Notes: generated by a model not told the origin, from the letters alone. A DNA stretch of 64,000 bases from Candidatus Promineofilum glycogenicum (GCA_016707605.1 JADJHJ010000001.1:620001-684000), one strand, 5' to 3'; counted from the first letter of the stretch, positions 44,046 through 54,076 are shown. Program-made: numbers and translations.

Positions 44046-44687
44046 ATGGATGAAAGACCCGTCTTGGTGGTGAACGAGGGCGAACTGGCCGGCCAACGCT
44101 GGACGCTCAACGACAGTGAACTGATTATCGGCCGCGGCAACGACTCCGACGTCGTGCTGCCGGAGCGTCAAGTCTCTCGCCACCATCTGAAGGTCCTCTA
44201 TCGCGACGGCCGCTACTTGCTGGAAGACCTGGATAGCAAGAACGGCACCTTCCTCAACGGCCAGCAGATTCACGGCACGGTTCCGCTGCAAGACGGCGAC
44301 GAGATTCAGATCGCCCTGTGCGTGCGCATGTTGTTCGTCGGCAGCGACGTGACCGTGCCGCTCAGCTTCGACATCCCCCGCGGCGATGGGGCCAACTTGC
44401 GGCTGGACGAAGACCGGCGCACGGTCATCATCAAGGGCAAGGAGCTGGACCCGCCCCTGTCGCTGGCCCAGTTCCGTCTGCTGGAGATGCTCTTCGACGC
44501 CAACGGCGCCGTCTGTGGCCGCGACGACATCATCGAAGCGGTATGGCCGGGCACCAGCGGGCTGGGCGTCTCTGAACAGGCCATTGACGCCCTGGTGCGC
44601 CGCCTGCGCGACCGGTTGGCGGAGATCGACGAGCGCAACTACATCATCACCGTCCGCGGCCACGGCTTCCGGCTCGACAATGCTTGA
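44046..44687 (+). CDS. FHA domain-winged helix (OmpR-type) transcriptional regulator
   Basis: A 213-residue protein. An N-terminal FHA domain (about 5-95) has LIIGRGNDSDVVLPERQVSRHH and DLDSKNGTFLNG, the phosphothreonine-binding Arg, Ser-Arg and Asn residues. A C-terminal OmpR/PhoB-type winged helix (about 115-210) contains LSLAQFRLLEMLF, RDDIIEAVWP and ITVRGHGFRLD. No receiver domain is present, so activity is probably set by FHA binding to a phosphothreonine, with the divergent kinase as the natural source. ATG 44046 is chosen; an upstream GTG-type start is possible. It is convergent with the CpXC gene across a hairpin. Confidence 0.92.
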   Translation: MDERPVLVVNEGELAGQRWTLNDSELIIGRGNDSDVVLPERQVSRHHLKVLYRDGRYLLEDLDSKNGTFLNGQQIHGTVPLQDGDEIQIALCVRMLFVGSDVTVPLSFDIPRGDGANLRLDEDRRTVIIKGKELDPPLSLAQFRLLEMLFDANGAVCGRDDIIEAVWPGTSGLGVSEQAIDALVRRLRDRLAEIDERNYIITVRGHGFRLDNA

Positions 44688-44692
44688 GTGAA

Positions 44693-44731
44693 GACGGCCC
44701 TGACAGGCACTTGACCGCCTGTCAGGGCCGT
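44693..44731. terminator. 15-base-pair hairpin between convergent genes (family J words)
   Basis: ACGGCCCTGACAGGC (from 44693) and GCCTGTCAGGGCCGT (44717-44731) are exact complements with an eight-base loop. The CCTGACAGG core recurs at 58112 and 62504. Confidence 0.8.
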
Positions 44732-44740
44732 AGGCTCCCG

Positions 44741-46093
44741 TTACGACCCGGCCACCAGCAGCCGGGCACTCAACTCGCCCCGAATCTCGCTCAGCCGGTC
44801 GGCCAGATCGGCCTGCCCAGAATTGCGCGCCTGCTCGCGCAGCATATCCACCACCTGCACCAGTTCCGGCGACAGCATCTCCGTCGCCTGGCCCATCAGC
44901 CGCTCGCGGGCGGGCTTGTCCGGCGCGCTGACCAGTTGCGACAGCAGTTGCACCTCCGGCGGCGTCTCGCCCTGGATGGCGCCAACGATCTCTTCCTGGA
45001 TGCGAACCAGCTTCTCGGCCTCGTCGCGCCGGCCGCTTTGCTGGGCGTGGGCCATTCGCGCGTCGAGGACGTGCATGAAGGCGTCGTCAATGCGCTCGAT
45101 ATTGTCGCCGATGGCCTGGCGCAGGTCGGGCGCGGCCAGGATGGCGTCGAGCGTGCTCTGGGCCTCTTGCAGCACGTCCTGGGTGGCTTGCTGCAACTGG
45201 CGCTGCATCTCCAGCAGATCGTCGCGGATGCGGCCGAGCCGTTGCGCGCCGGCCGTGTCCTTGGCCTTCTCGCGCTTTTCCACCTCGCCGGTCAGCAGAC
45301 CAAAGAACTCGTAGTTCAGCGCTCCGCGCCCGGTCAGGGCGATGGCGTTGACGAGCGAGTCGTCTTGCTCGTTGCGAACGATGTGCTTGAACAGGAGGGC
45401 CGGCGACAGGCCGTTGGCCGCCTGCGCCTCGCGGTTCAGGGCGTGCATGGCGATCTGCTGCTTCTCGATCTGCCGGCCGATCTCCGTCTGGGTCATCAGC
45501 CTGGCCTGCAAGTTGAGCAGGCTGTTGACCTGGTTCGGGTCGCCCATCTCGCTGGTGGCGTCGATCTGCGCTCGCAAGATGGCGAAGAACGTCTCATCGA
45601 TCTCCCGCGCGCGATCCTTGAGCAGAAAGTCCTGCACGTCGGGCGAGGCTGTGGCCAGTGTGCGCAGCAGTTCGACCTGCTTCTGCTGGCGAGCCAGCAT
45701 CTCCGGCGTCACGCCCTCGGTGCCCCAGACCTTCTCCATGAAGCTCTGCATGGTCAGCATCGTCTGCGGCTGGAGCATGTAGCCGCGCCGCTTTTCCATT
45801 GGCGTCTGGTTGATGACCTGCTGCACCATGCGGCCGATCAGCTCTTCGCGTCGCACCTGATCGAGATTCATCTCCTGCGGCACGTGGACCATGAACAAAT
45901 CGTGGTCGGGGTCGTGGTAGAGCAGCGGCGTGGCGATGCGACCGCCCGCGCCGCAGTTAGGGCAGACGGCCACATTGAGCTGGCCCGACAGCAGCATCTC
46001 TTTCAATTGCGGCTGGCGCGCGGCGTCAATGATCTGGTGGATATCGGCGACGTAAGGCGTGCCGCAATTGGGACAGCTAATCTGCGTTTGCAT
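44741..46093 (-). CDS. CpXC domain protein
   Basis: A 450-residue protein. The N-terminus has two CPNC knuckles (residues 7-10 and 44-47), the CpXC zinc-ribbon-like domain, followed by YHDPDHDLFMVHVP. The remainder (about 110-450) is long, mostly helical and charged, with many Gln/Glu heptad-like stretches that suggest coiled coil (for example RRDEAEKLVRIQEEIVGAIQ). No enzyme motif is seen and the domain's function is not established. AAGGAG precedes the start. It lies between the FHA regulator and a histidine kinase, which suggests a signalling role by context only. Confidence 0.82.
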   Translation of the reverse strand: MQTQISCPNCGTPYVADIHQIIDAARQPQLKEMLLSGQLNVAVCPNCGAGGRIATPLLYHDPDHDLFMVHVPQEMNLDQVRREELIGRMVQQVINQTPMEKRRGYMLQPQTMLTMQSFMEKVWGTEGVTPEMLARQQKQVELLRTLATASPDVQDFLLKDRAREIDETFFAILRAQIDATSEMGDPNQVNSLLNLQARLMTQTEIGRQIEKQQIAMHALNREAQAANGLSPALLFKHIVRNEQDDSLVNAIALTGRGALNYEFFGLLTGEVEKREKAKDTAGAQRLGRIRDDLLEMQRQLQQATQDVLQEAQSTLDAILAAPDLRQAIGDNIERIDDAFMHVLDARMAHAQQSGRRDEAEKLVRIQEEIVGAIQGETPPEVQLLSQLVSAPDKPARERLMGQATEMLSPELVQVVDMLREQARNSGQADLADRLSEIRGELSARLLVAGS

Positions 46094-46114
46094 TCGATCT
46101 CCTTAAGAAGAAAC

Positions 46115-46178
46115 CGCAGATTAGGGGCCAGGGAGGAGGGTTTCCCAATCCCGTAATCCCTGGAACCTGGAACCTATT
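46115..46178. repeat. Degenerate palindrome (family H/E words)
   Basis: AGGGGCCAGGGAGGAGGG is followed by CCCAATCCCGTAATCCC and TGGAACCTGGAACC. It has arms from family H mixed with an AACCGCAGATT word from family E, as if two elements had merged. Confidence 0.55.
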
Positions 46179-46201
46179 ACTTGGTTTCGCCTGCCCCATG
46201 A

Positions 46202-47809
46202 TCAATCTCGCGGCAGGGAAAAGGTAAACGTCGTCCCCGGCGTGCCCGGTTCGTCTTCGCTGTTGGCGCGATACCAGATACGGCCGCCGTGGGCCTCAAC
46301 GATGGCCCGCGAGAGGTATAGCCCCAGGCCCGTGCCTTCCGTCTTGCGGCTCAGGGCGTTGTCGACGCGGGAGAACTTCTGAAAGATGCGGTGCTGGTCG
46401 CGGGCGGCGATGCCGATGCCCTCGTCGCAGACCGACACCGTGACGTGTTGCGGATGCACCTCGCCGACGAGGGTGATGCGGCCGCCGTCGGGCGAGTACT
46501 TGATGGCGTTGCTGACCAGGTTGTTGAGCACCTGCGTCAGCCGGCGCTCATCGCCAATGACCGTTGGGTAGTCGGTTGGAAAATCGACGGCGATGGTGTG
46601 GGTTTTCGTCTGTGTGGCGAATTTGCGGGCCACGCCGGCGGCCAGCTTGGGCAGACTGATCTCGTCGCCGATCTCCAGGGCGAACGTGCCCGCCTGCAGG
46701 CGCGACGCCTCCAGCAGGTTGTCGATCAGCCCGTTCAGGTTGTCGGCCTCTTCTTCGATGACGCTCAACGACTCGTCGAGCACTTCCGGCGACCAGCGCC
46801 CTTCCGGCCGGCGCAGCGTGCCGGCGTAGCCCTTGATGATCGACACCGGCGTCTTCAACTCGTGGCTGATGACGGAGATGAACGTCTTTTGCAGCGCCTC
46901 TTCCTCGCGATAGCGCGTCAGGTCGCGCACGCTGGCGATGATGTCGGACATCTGTCCGTCGGCGTCCCGCAAGGGGGCGTAGGTGATGCCCAGGCTGAGC
47001 GTGTCGCGCTCGGTGGGGCAGGCGGCGTCGCGGCGGCGCTTGGCCTCGCCCTCGACGTAGAGATGGGCGGCGTTGGGCTGCGGCCAACCGCGGGCCAGGG
47101 CATCGTTCAGTTCCGTCTCCGTCTTGAGGGAGCGCCACTTGATCACGTCGTCGTGGGCGCAGCCGATGGCTTCGGCCGCCGGCCAGCCGGTCATGTGGCT
47201 CAACGCGCGGTTGAAGACGTTGATGTTCAGGTGGGCGTCGAGGATCATGACTCCATCGGCGCTTTGTTCCATGATGGCGTCGAGGCGCTGCTTCTCCTGA
47301 TTGACCTGCTGGTAGAGGCGGGCGTTACGCACGGCGATGGCCGCCTGTTCGGCGAAGCTGCGCAGCAGGTTGGGCGCGTCCTCGACGAAGTAGTAGTTGC
47401 CCGATTGGAAGACGTAGATGAGGCCGATGACCCCGCCGCCGCTGCTCAGCGGCAGGCGGATGACCTGTGACAAGCCCAGGTTGGCTTCCTTCGCCACGCG
47501 GCGCAACTGGTTGACCAGTTCGGGGAAGGTCTCGCCCTCGTGCCCCTCGCGATAGGGCACGCCGCGCACCAGGGGCGCGAAGTGGTCGACCAGATGGGGC
47601 GGGATGCCGTAGACGGCGGCCACGCGCAGCGTCTCGCCGCCGGCTTCGGCCAGGGCGATCATGCCCGCCTGGCCGGAGACCAGCTCGACGGCCGACTTGA
47701 GGATGAGCCGCAGCAGGTCGCCCAGGTCCAGTTCGGCCGTCATCGCCCGACTGATGGCCAGCAAGTATTCGCGCTGCAAAATGCGGATGTCGACCAATGC
47801 TCTGGACAT
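46202..47809 (-). CDS. Sensor histidine kinase (GAF-PAS-HisKA-HATPase)
   Basis: About 535 residues, cytoplasmic. A GAF domain (about 20-165) is followed by a short coiled coil and a PAS domain (about 180-310). HisKA has phospho-acceptor His in ISHELKTPV near 315-325. HATPase_c has N box NLVSNAIKYSPDGG, G1 DEGIGIA, F box FQKFSR and G2 EGTGLGLYL. No membrane helix and no receiver domain are present. No response regulator is adjacent; the FHA-winged-helix protein lacks a receiver. ATG 47809 is chosen because the upstream extension reads through the promoter TGTTAAAAT. Confidence 0.92.
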   Translation of the reverse strand: MSRALVDIRILQREYLLAISRAMTAELDLGDLLRLILKSAVELVSGQAGMIALAEAGGETLRVAAVYGIPPHLVDHFAPLVRGVPYREGHEGETFPELVNQLRRVAKEANLGLSQVIRLPLSSGGGVIGLIYVFQSGNYYFVEDAPNLLRSFAEQAAIAVRNARLYQQVNQEKQRLDAIMEQSADGVMILDAHLNINVFNRALSHMTGWPAAEAIGCAHDDVIKWRSLKTETELNDALARGWPQPNAAHLYVEGEAKRRRDAACPTERDTLSLGITYAPLRDADGQMSDIIASVRDLTRYREEEALQKTFISVISHELKTPVSIIKGYAGTLRRPEGRWSPEVLDESLSVIEEEADNLNGLIDNLLEASRLQAGTFALEIGDEISLPKLAAGVARKFATQTKTHTIAVDFPTDYPTVIGDERRLTQVLNNLVSNAIKYSPDGGRITLVGEVHPQHVTVSVCDEGIGIAARDQHRIFQKFSRVDNALSRKTEGTGLGLYLSRAIVEAHGGRIWYRANSEDEPGTPGTTFTFSLPRD

Positions 47810-47835
47810 GTTTTTTCTCGCGCTGCCGGGGCTTG

Positions 47836-47844
47836 ATTTTAACA
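47836..47844 (-). promoter_or_regulatory. Extended -10 promoter (TGTTAAAAT) of the histidine kinase gene
   Basis: Minus strand TGT then TAAAAT at 47841-47836, about 27 bases before the start codon, leader about 20 bases. Confidence 0.45.
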
Positions 47845-47900
47845 CACTTCCGGCGCAGAGTATCAGCTTAGCCGCTTTCTCTTGGAATTGCATAATAGGC

Positions 47901-47954
47901 GTAGGGCGGGTTGGCAACCCGCCTCTTGTGCGTCAGGCGGGTTGCCAACCCACC
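47901..47954. repeat. Palindrome, family A, copy 2
   Basis: GGCGGGTTGGCAACCCGCC is followed by GGCGGGTTGCCAACCCA. Same word as 1911-1970, with different spacer and outer bases. It lies between divergent genes, so it cannot serve only as a terminator. Confidence 0.8.
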
Positions 47955-47981
47955 TTTCTCTTGGAGTTGTCAAGGAGCAGT

Positions 47982-47989
47982 GCTAGAGT
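47982..47989 (+). promoter_or_regulatory. Extended -10 promoter (TGCTAGAGT) with leaderless start of the P1 peptidase gene
   Basis: TTGGAG at 47961-47966, 17-base spacer, TAGAGT at 47984-47989 preceded by TGC, then eight bases to ATG 47998. Confidence 0.5.
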
Positions 47990-47997
47990 TAGGGGTC

Positions 47998-48939
47998 ATG
48001 ATCCCCTTTGCCGGCGTGCGCCTTGGCCACGCCACACACCCCCAGTACCCCACCGGCTGCACCGTCTTCCTCTGTCCGCCTGGCACATATGGCAGTGTGG
48101 ACAGCCGCGGCCCGGCCCCCGGCAGCCGCGAGTTGGCCCTGTTGGCCCCCGACAAGCCGGACGATAAGGAAGTTAACGCTATTGTGCTGACCGGCGGCAG
48201 CGCCTTTGGTCTGGCCACGGCCGACGGCGTCATGCGCTATCTGGCCGAGCGCGGCATCGGCCACCCCACGCCCATCCGCAACGTGCCCATTGTGCCCGCG
48301 GCCGTCGTCTTCGACCTGCGGCCGGGCGTGACCTACACACCCGACGCGGCGTTGGGCTACGCCGCCTGCGAGGCAGCCGCCGGCTACGCTGGGGCCATCG
48401 CCCAGGGCAACGCCGGCGCGGGGGCGGGCGTGCTGGTCGGCAAGTGGGCCGGCTTCCCCTTTATCATGCAGGGCGGCTTTGGCGTGGCCTCCATCGTCGC
48501 CGAGGGCGTCGAGGTGGCCGCGGCGGCCGTGGTCAATGCCGTGGGCGATGTGATCAACGCCGACGGCTCCGTGCTGGCCGGCGCGCGCGACCCCGAAGGC
48601 GGCTGGCTGGCGGCGCGCTACCCGCTGCGCTACGCCGGCGAGCTGGGGCTGCCGCCGCCGGGCACGAACACGACGCTGGTCGTCGTGGCCACCGACGCCA
48701 CGCTGACGCGCAACGAGTTGGCCCGCCTGACCCACCACGCCCACAACGGGCTGGCCATCGCCGTGCGTCCGTCCCACACGCGCCACGACGGCGACATCGC
48801 CTTCGCCCTCAGCACGCGCCGTGTCGTCGCGCCCATCAGCCTGGTCAACAACATGGCCGTCGCTGCCGTCAGCGAGGCCATTCGCAACGCCGTGCGCCAC
48901 GCGGCCACGGCCGACGGCATTCCCGGGTTGGCCGGCTAA
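47998..48939 (+). CDS. P1 family (DmpA/BapA-like) Ntn-type aminopeptidase or endo-type 6-aminohexanoate hydrolase relative
   Basis: A 313-residue P1-family protein. It carries VRLGHATHP near the start, VLTGGSAFGLATADGVMRYL (about 63-82), GNAGAGAGVLVGKW (about 141-154) and ATDATLTRNELARLTHHAHNG. P1 enzymes self-cleave before a nucleophilic Ser or Thr. The probable site is in NTTLVVVATDATL near 222, where Asn-Thr-Thr precedes LVVV, matching the usual GNTT pattern. Members cleave N-terminal D- or L-amino acids, beta-peptides or nylon oligomers. ATG 47998 is chosen because of the promoter eight bases upstream. Confidence 0.87.
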   Translation: MIPFAGVRLGHATHPQYPTGCTVFLCPPGTYGSVDSRGPAPGSRELALLAPDKPDDKEVNAIVLTGGSAFGLATADGVMRYLAERGIGHPTPIRNVPIVPAAVVFDLRPGVTYTPDAALGYAACEAAAGYAGAIAQGNAGAGAGVLVGKWAGFPFIMQGGFGVASIVAEGVEVAAAAVVNAVGDVINADGSVLAGARDPEGGWLAARYPLRYAGELGLPPPGTNTTLVVVATDATLTRNELARLTHHAHNGLAIAVRPSHTRHDGDIAFALSTRRVVAPISLVNNMAVAAVSEAIRNAVRHAATADGIPGLAG

Positions 48940-48968
48940 CGGCGGCCAATCGCCACCAGTGAGGTTCT

Positions 48969-49520
48969 ATGCCCTACGTTGTTGCTGTATTCGGCAGTTC
49001 TGCGCCCGTCCCCGATAGCGAGGAGTATGAGGAGGCGCGCCGGCTGGGCGCGGAGTTGGCCGAGGCCGGCTTCGTCGTCGCCACCGGCGGCTATGGCGGC
49101 ACGATGGCCGCTGTCAGCCAGGGCGCGGCCGGGGCGGGCGGCCACGTCATCGGCGTCACCTCCGGCCACATGGAGCGCTATCGCCCCATGCCGGCCAACG
49201 AGTGGGTGGCCGAGGAGATCCGCTTCGAGTCACAACGCGACCGGTTGGTGCATCTGGTGATGAACAACGACGCCATGATCGCCCTGCCCGGCGGCATCGG
49301 CACGCTGTCGGAGGTGGCCCTGGCCTGGAGCCTGTTGCAGACGGGGGAGATCAGCGCCCGGCCGCTCGTCCTGCTCGGCCCGACGTGGCGCGAGACGATC
49401 CGCGTGTATGTCCAGGCGGAGACCATCCGGCCGCGCGACCTTGACTTGATCTACCTGGCCACATCGGCCGAGACGGCAGTGGCTTATGTCAAGCAAAGCC
49501 TGGCGGCACGCAACGGCTGA
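48969..49520 (+). CDS. LOG/TIGR00725-family nucleotide-binding (lysine decarboxylase-like) protein
   Basis: A 183-residue Rossmann-like protein. The family motifs are GSSAPVPDSEEY, GGYGGTMAAVSQGA (about 42-55) and the PGGIGTLSEV motif (about 109-118). Related LOG proteins release free cytokinin or ribose 5-phosphate from nucleoside monophosphates. The PGGxGTxxE motif and an upstream Arg are the catalytic signature; the exact substrate here is unknown. GTGAGGT precedes the ATG. It ends seven bases before the isopentenyl phosphate kinase gene, so the two are likely co-transcribed. Confidence 0.88.
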   Translation: MPYVVAVFGSSAPVPDSEEYEEARRLGAELAEAGFVVATGGYGGTMAAVSQGAAGAGGHVIGVTSGHMERYRPMPANEWVAEEIRFESQRDRLVHLVMNNDAMIALPGGIGTLSEVALAWSLLQTGEISARPLVLLGPTWRETIRVYVQAETIRPRDLDLIYLATSAETAVAYVKQSLAARNG

Positions 49521-49526
49521 GCGACG

Positions 49527-50339
49527 ATGAGCGATCTCACCCACACCCACGACGCGCCCATCTTCCTCAAGCTGGGCGGCTCGCTGCTGACCGACAAGAC
49601 GCAGGCCGAGGCGTTGCGCGGCGACGTGTTGGCCCGGCTGGCGGCAGAGATCGCCGCGGCGCGGGCGGCCCGGCCCGGCCTGCGGCTGGTGCTGGGCCAC
49701 GGCAGCGGCTCCTTTGGCCACGTGGCGGCGGCGCGCTACGGCACGCGCGGCGGCGTGGCCGGCGGGGCGGCCTGGCTCGGCTTCGCTGAGGTCAGCGACG
49801 CGGCGGCACGGCTCAACCGGCAGGTGGTGGCGGCGCTGCTGGCCGCGGGGGTGGGAACGGTGGGCTTGCCGCCATCGGCCTCGGCCGTCGTCGTTGACGG
49901 CCAGATCCAACAACTGGCCGTCGCGCCGGTCGTGGCCGCGCTCGACGCCGGGCTGCTGCCGGTCGTCTTCGGCGACGTGGTCTTCGACACGGTGCGCGGC
50001 GGGACGATCATCTCGACCGAAGAGGTGCTGGGCTACCTGGCCCGCGTGTTGCGACCGGCGTGGCTGCTGCTGGCCGGGGAGACAGACGGCGTATATGACG
50101 CGGCGGGGCAGGTGATAGAGCACATCACGCGAGCGACGTTGCCCGACGTGCTGCCGGCTCTGGGCGGCTCGCGCGGCACCGACGTGACCGGCGGCATGGC
50201 CTCGAAGGTCGCGGCGATGCTCGACCTGGCGGCGGCGCTGCCCGGCCTGCGCGTGCGCGTCTTCTCCGGGCTACAGCCTGGGTTGCTCACCGAACTGCTG
50301 CTCGATCCCTCTTTGCCCCAGGGTACAGAACTGAGCTAG
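49527..50339 (+). CDS. ipk: Isopentenyl phosphate kinase (amino acid kinase family)
   Basis: A 270-residue kinase. LKLGGSLLTDK (about 12-22) binds the phosphates and GHGSGSFGHVAA (about 57-68) contains the catalytic His characteristic of isopentenyl phosphate kinase rather than other amino acid kinases. DVTGGMASKVA (about 215-225) and the C-terminal FSGLQPG complete the pattern. The enzyme makes isopentenyl diphosphate from isopentenyl phosphate, the last step of the archaeal-type mevalonate route. It is known from Archaea, plants and some Chloroflexota such as Roseiflexus. No other mevalonate gene is in the window. Confidence 0.9.
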   Translation: MSDLTHTHDAPIFLKLGGSLLTDKTQAEALRGDVLARLAAEIAAARAARPGLRLVLGHGSGSFGHVAAARYGTRGGVAGGAAWLGFAEVSDAAARLNRQVVAALLAAGVGTVGLPPSASAVVVDGQIQQLAVAPVVAALDAGLLPVVFGDVVFDTVRGGTIISTEEVLGYLARVLRPAWLLLAGETDGVYDAAGQVIEHITRATLPDVLPALGGSRGTDVTGGMASKVAAMLDLAAALPGLRVRVFSGLQPGLLTELLLDPSLPQGTELS

Positions 50340-50342
50340 ATA

Positions 50343-50398
50343 AGAGAAGAGCGACGCAGACCTCTGCGTCTCTCTGCTTCTCTGCGTTCCTCTTCCAG
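50343..50398. repeat. Palindrome after the isopentenyl phosphate kinase gene (GACGCAGA words)
   Basis: GACGCAGACCTCTGCGTC forms a tight inverted repeat. The outer AGAGAAGAGCGACGC and GCGTTCCTCTTCC words extend it. Possible terminator. Confidence 0.65.
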
Positions 50399-50402
50399 GA
50401 TA

Positions 50403-50439
50403 GTGACACTCGTCACCTCTATTTGTGACAAATTTCACT
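50403..50439 (+). promoter_or_regulatory. Two tandem CRP/FNR-type dyads upstream of the hox operon
   Basis: GTGA-N6-TCAC occurs at 50403-50416 and TGTGA-N6-TCACT at 50424-50439. Dyad centres are 22 bases apart, two helical turns. A candidate -10 CACAAT at 50461-50466 would put the transcript start near 50473 and the second dyad at about -41.5, the class II activator position. The N6 spacing and GTGA half-sites fit CRP-type proteins best; a Chloroflexota FNR/Dnr relative is also possible. Confidence 0.6.
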
Positions 50440-50606
50440 AACAAATAACCCCTCTTTTGGCACAATTAAACGAGCTTGCGCAACCGCCCAGGTTGGCGCG
50501 GCCGTGTTTGTGCGGCCGCGTGCCATTACCTGCAAAACCGATCGGTATGCCCCTGGAACACCGACCCCACGCCGGTTCGGCCCACAGGAACGCGCACAGG
50601 AGAACT

Positions 50607-51120
50607 ATGCCCCTGCGGAACGAGAAGGTTGAGCCGCCTTCGGACGATAAACGATGGCGCATCGTTCAGGCCACCATGCAGCGCAACGGCTTTGAACGGG
50701 ATGGCCTCATCGAAACGCTGCACACCGTTCAGGAATCGTTCGGTTATCTGGATGATGACTCGCTGCGCTACGTCGCCGCGTCGCTCAATGCCCCGCTGAG
50801 CCAGGTCTATGGCGTCTCGACGTTCTATCACCTGTTCAGCCTGAAACCGGCCGGCCGCCACGCCTGCGTTGTCTGCCTGGGCACGGCCTGCTACATCAAG
50901 GGAATGCCGGCGCTGCTGAAGGAGATCGAGAAGCGCTATGGCATCAAGGCCGGCGAGACGACGGCCGACGGCCATCTGTCGCTGCTGACCGCCCGCTGCC
51001 TGGGCGCGTGTGGCCTGGCTCCGGTGGCCGTGTTCGACGGCAACATCGCCGGCAAGCTGGACATGGCCGAGGCGCTGAACCGGCTACAAGAGATGACGAC
51101 CGTGGCCACGGAGGTGGAAA

Positions 51121-51137
<17 letters not shown>
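50607..51137 (+). CDS. hoxE: Bidirectional NAD-linked [NiFe] hydrogenase subunit HoxE (NuoE-like)
   Basis: A 176-residue thioredoxin-fold [2Fe-2S] protein of the NuoE family, part of the diaphorase module. The four cysteine ligands lie in CLGTACYIKG (about 97-106) and ARCLGACG (about 133-140). The N-terminal helices (QRNGFERDGLIETLHTVQESFGYL) are typical. ATG 50607 follows AGGAGA; a longer in-frame start would run back across the promoter. It overlaps hoxF by 17 bases. The presence of HoxYH downstream identifies a hydrogenase rather than complex I. Confidence 0.92.
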
Positions 51138-52808
<1,671 letters not shown>

Positions 52809-52812
<4 letters not shown>

Positions 52813-53534
52813 AACGGCCATTCAAGACCCGCGTCAAGACCCTGACCATCGACGGCATGGCCGTCGGCGCGCGCGAGGACGAGACCATCCTCGAACTGGC
52901 CCAGGCCAACGGCATATTCATCCCTACGCTGTGCCACCTGGAGGGCGTCCACGACATCGGCGCTTGCCGGCTGTGCCTGGTCGAGATCAAGGGCACGTCA
53001 AAGCTGTTGCCGGCGTGCATGACCTACGCCGAAGAGGGCATGGAGGTTATCACCGACTCCGAACGGCTGCTGACCTACCGCCGCCAGGTGCTTGACCTGC
53101 TCTTCTCCGAGCGCAACCACGTCTGCGCGGTGTGCGTCTCCAACGGCCATTGCGAGTTGCAATGGCTGGCCGAGAAGCTGGGCATCAGCCACGTCGGCGT
53201 ACCCTACCTCTACCCGCAACTGGCCGTGGACGCCTCGCACTCCTTCTACGTGCTCGACCACAACCGCTGCATCCTCTGCACCCGCTGCGTGCGCGTCTGC
53301 GACGAGATCGAAGGGGCGCACACCTGGGACGTGATGGGCCGCGGCGTCGAGTGCCGGGTCATCAGCGACCTCAATCAGCCGTGGGGCACGGCCGATAGCT
53401 GCACCCGTTGCGGCAAGTGCGTCCAGGTCTGCCCGACCGGGGCGCTCTTCTCCAAGGGCAAGGCCGTGGCCGAGATGACGAAGAAGCGTGAGTTCCTGCC
53501 CTATCTGCAACTCATGCGGGAGGGACGGAAGTGA
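52809..53534 (+). CDS. hoxU: NAD-linked [NiFe] hydrogenase subunit HoxU (NuoG N-terminal-like)
   Basis: A 241-residue electron-transfer subunit. A plant-type [2Fe-2S] site is formed by PTLCHLEG, GACRLCLVE and a fourth Cys in LLPACMT. A His-ligated 4Fe-4S cluster lies in NHVCAVCVSNGHCELQ. Two ferredoxin-type 4Fe-4S clusters are CILCTRCVRVCDE and CTRCGKCVQVCPTG. The length fits HoxU rather than full NuoG. GGAGGT precedes the ATG. Overlaps both neighbours by four bases, indicating coupled translation. Confidence 0.94.
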
Positions 53535-54067
53535 GCGACAAACTGAAACTGGCGACGGTGTGGCTCGACGGCTGTTCGGGCTGCCACATGTCGTTTCTCG
53601 ACATCGACGAACGGATTCTCGACGTGGCGGCGCTGGCCGACCTGGTCTATAGCCCGCTGGTCGACAACAAGCACTTCCCGGAGATGGTGGACATCACCCT
53701 CGTCGAGGGCGCGGTCAGCAGCGAAGACGACTACCACAAGATCCGCCACGTGCGCCAGCACACGCGCATCCTGGTCTCGCTGGGCGATTGCGCCGTGACG
53801 GCCAATGTGCCGGCCATGCGCAACCGCTTCAAGGTCGAAGCGGTGCTGGATCGGGCTTACTTCGAGAACGCGACGCTGAACCAGCAAATCCCGGTCGAGG
53901 TGGTGCCGCAGTTGCGCAAGCAGTCGATCCCGGTGCATCAGGTCGTGCCGGTGGACGTGTTCGTGCCCGGCTGCCCGCCGTCGGCCGACAACATCTTCTA
54001 CGCCCTGACCGAACTACTGGCCGGGCGCACGCCCGAACTGCGCACCCGCACCCACTTCGGGGCATAA
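53531..54067 (+). CDS. hoxY: NAD-linked [NiFe] hydrogenase small subunit HoxY
   Basis: A 178-residue small subunit without Tat signal or C-terminal anchor, so cytoplasmic. Proximal [4Fe-4S] ligands lie in DGCSGCHMSF (about 14-23), GDCAVTANVPAMRN and PGCPPSADNI. The single-cluster short form is characteristic of group 3d enzymes. The start is GTG with GGGAGG upstream, overlapping hoxU by four bases. A family G palindrome separates it from hoxH. Confidence 0.93.
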   Translation: MSDKLKLATVWLDGCSGCHMSFLDIDERILDVAALADLVYSPLVDNKHFPEMVDITLVEGAVSSEDDYHKIRHVRQHTRILVSLGDCAVTANVPAMRNRFKVEAVLDRAYFENATLNQQIPVEVVPQLRKQSIPVHQVVPVDVFVPGCPPSADNIFYALTELLAGRTPELRTRTHFGA

Positions 54068-54076
54068 GAGGAAGAG

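Noticed and set aside
50458..50485. Possible sigma-54 promoter (TTGGCAC followed by TTGC)
   Set aside because: The spacing between GG and GC is far longer than the ten bases that sigma-54 requires.
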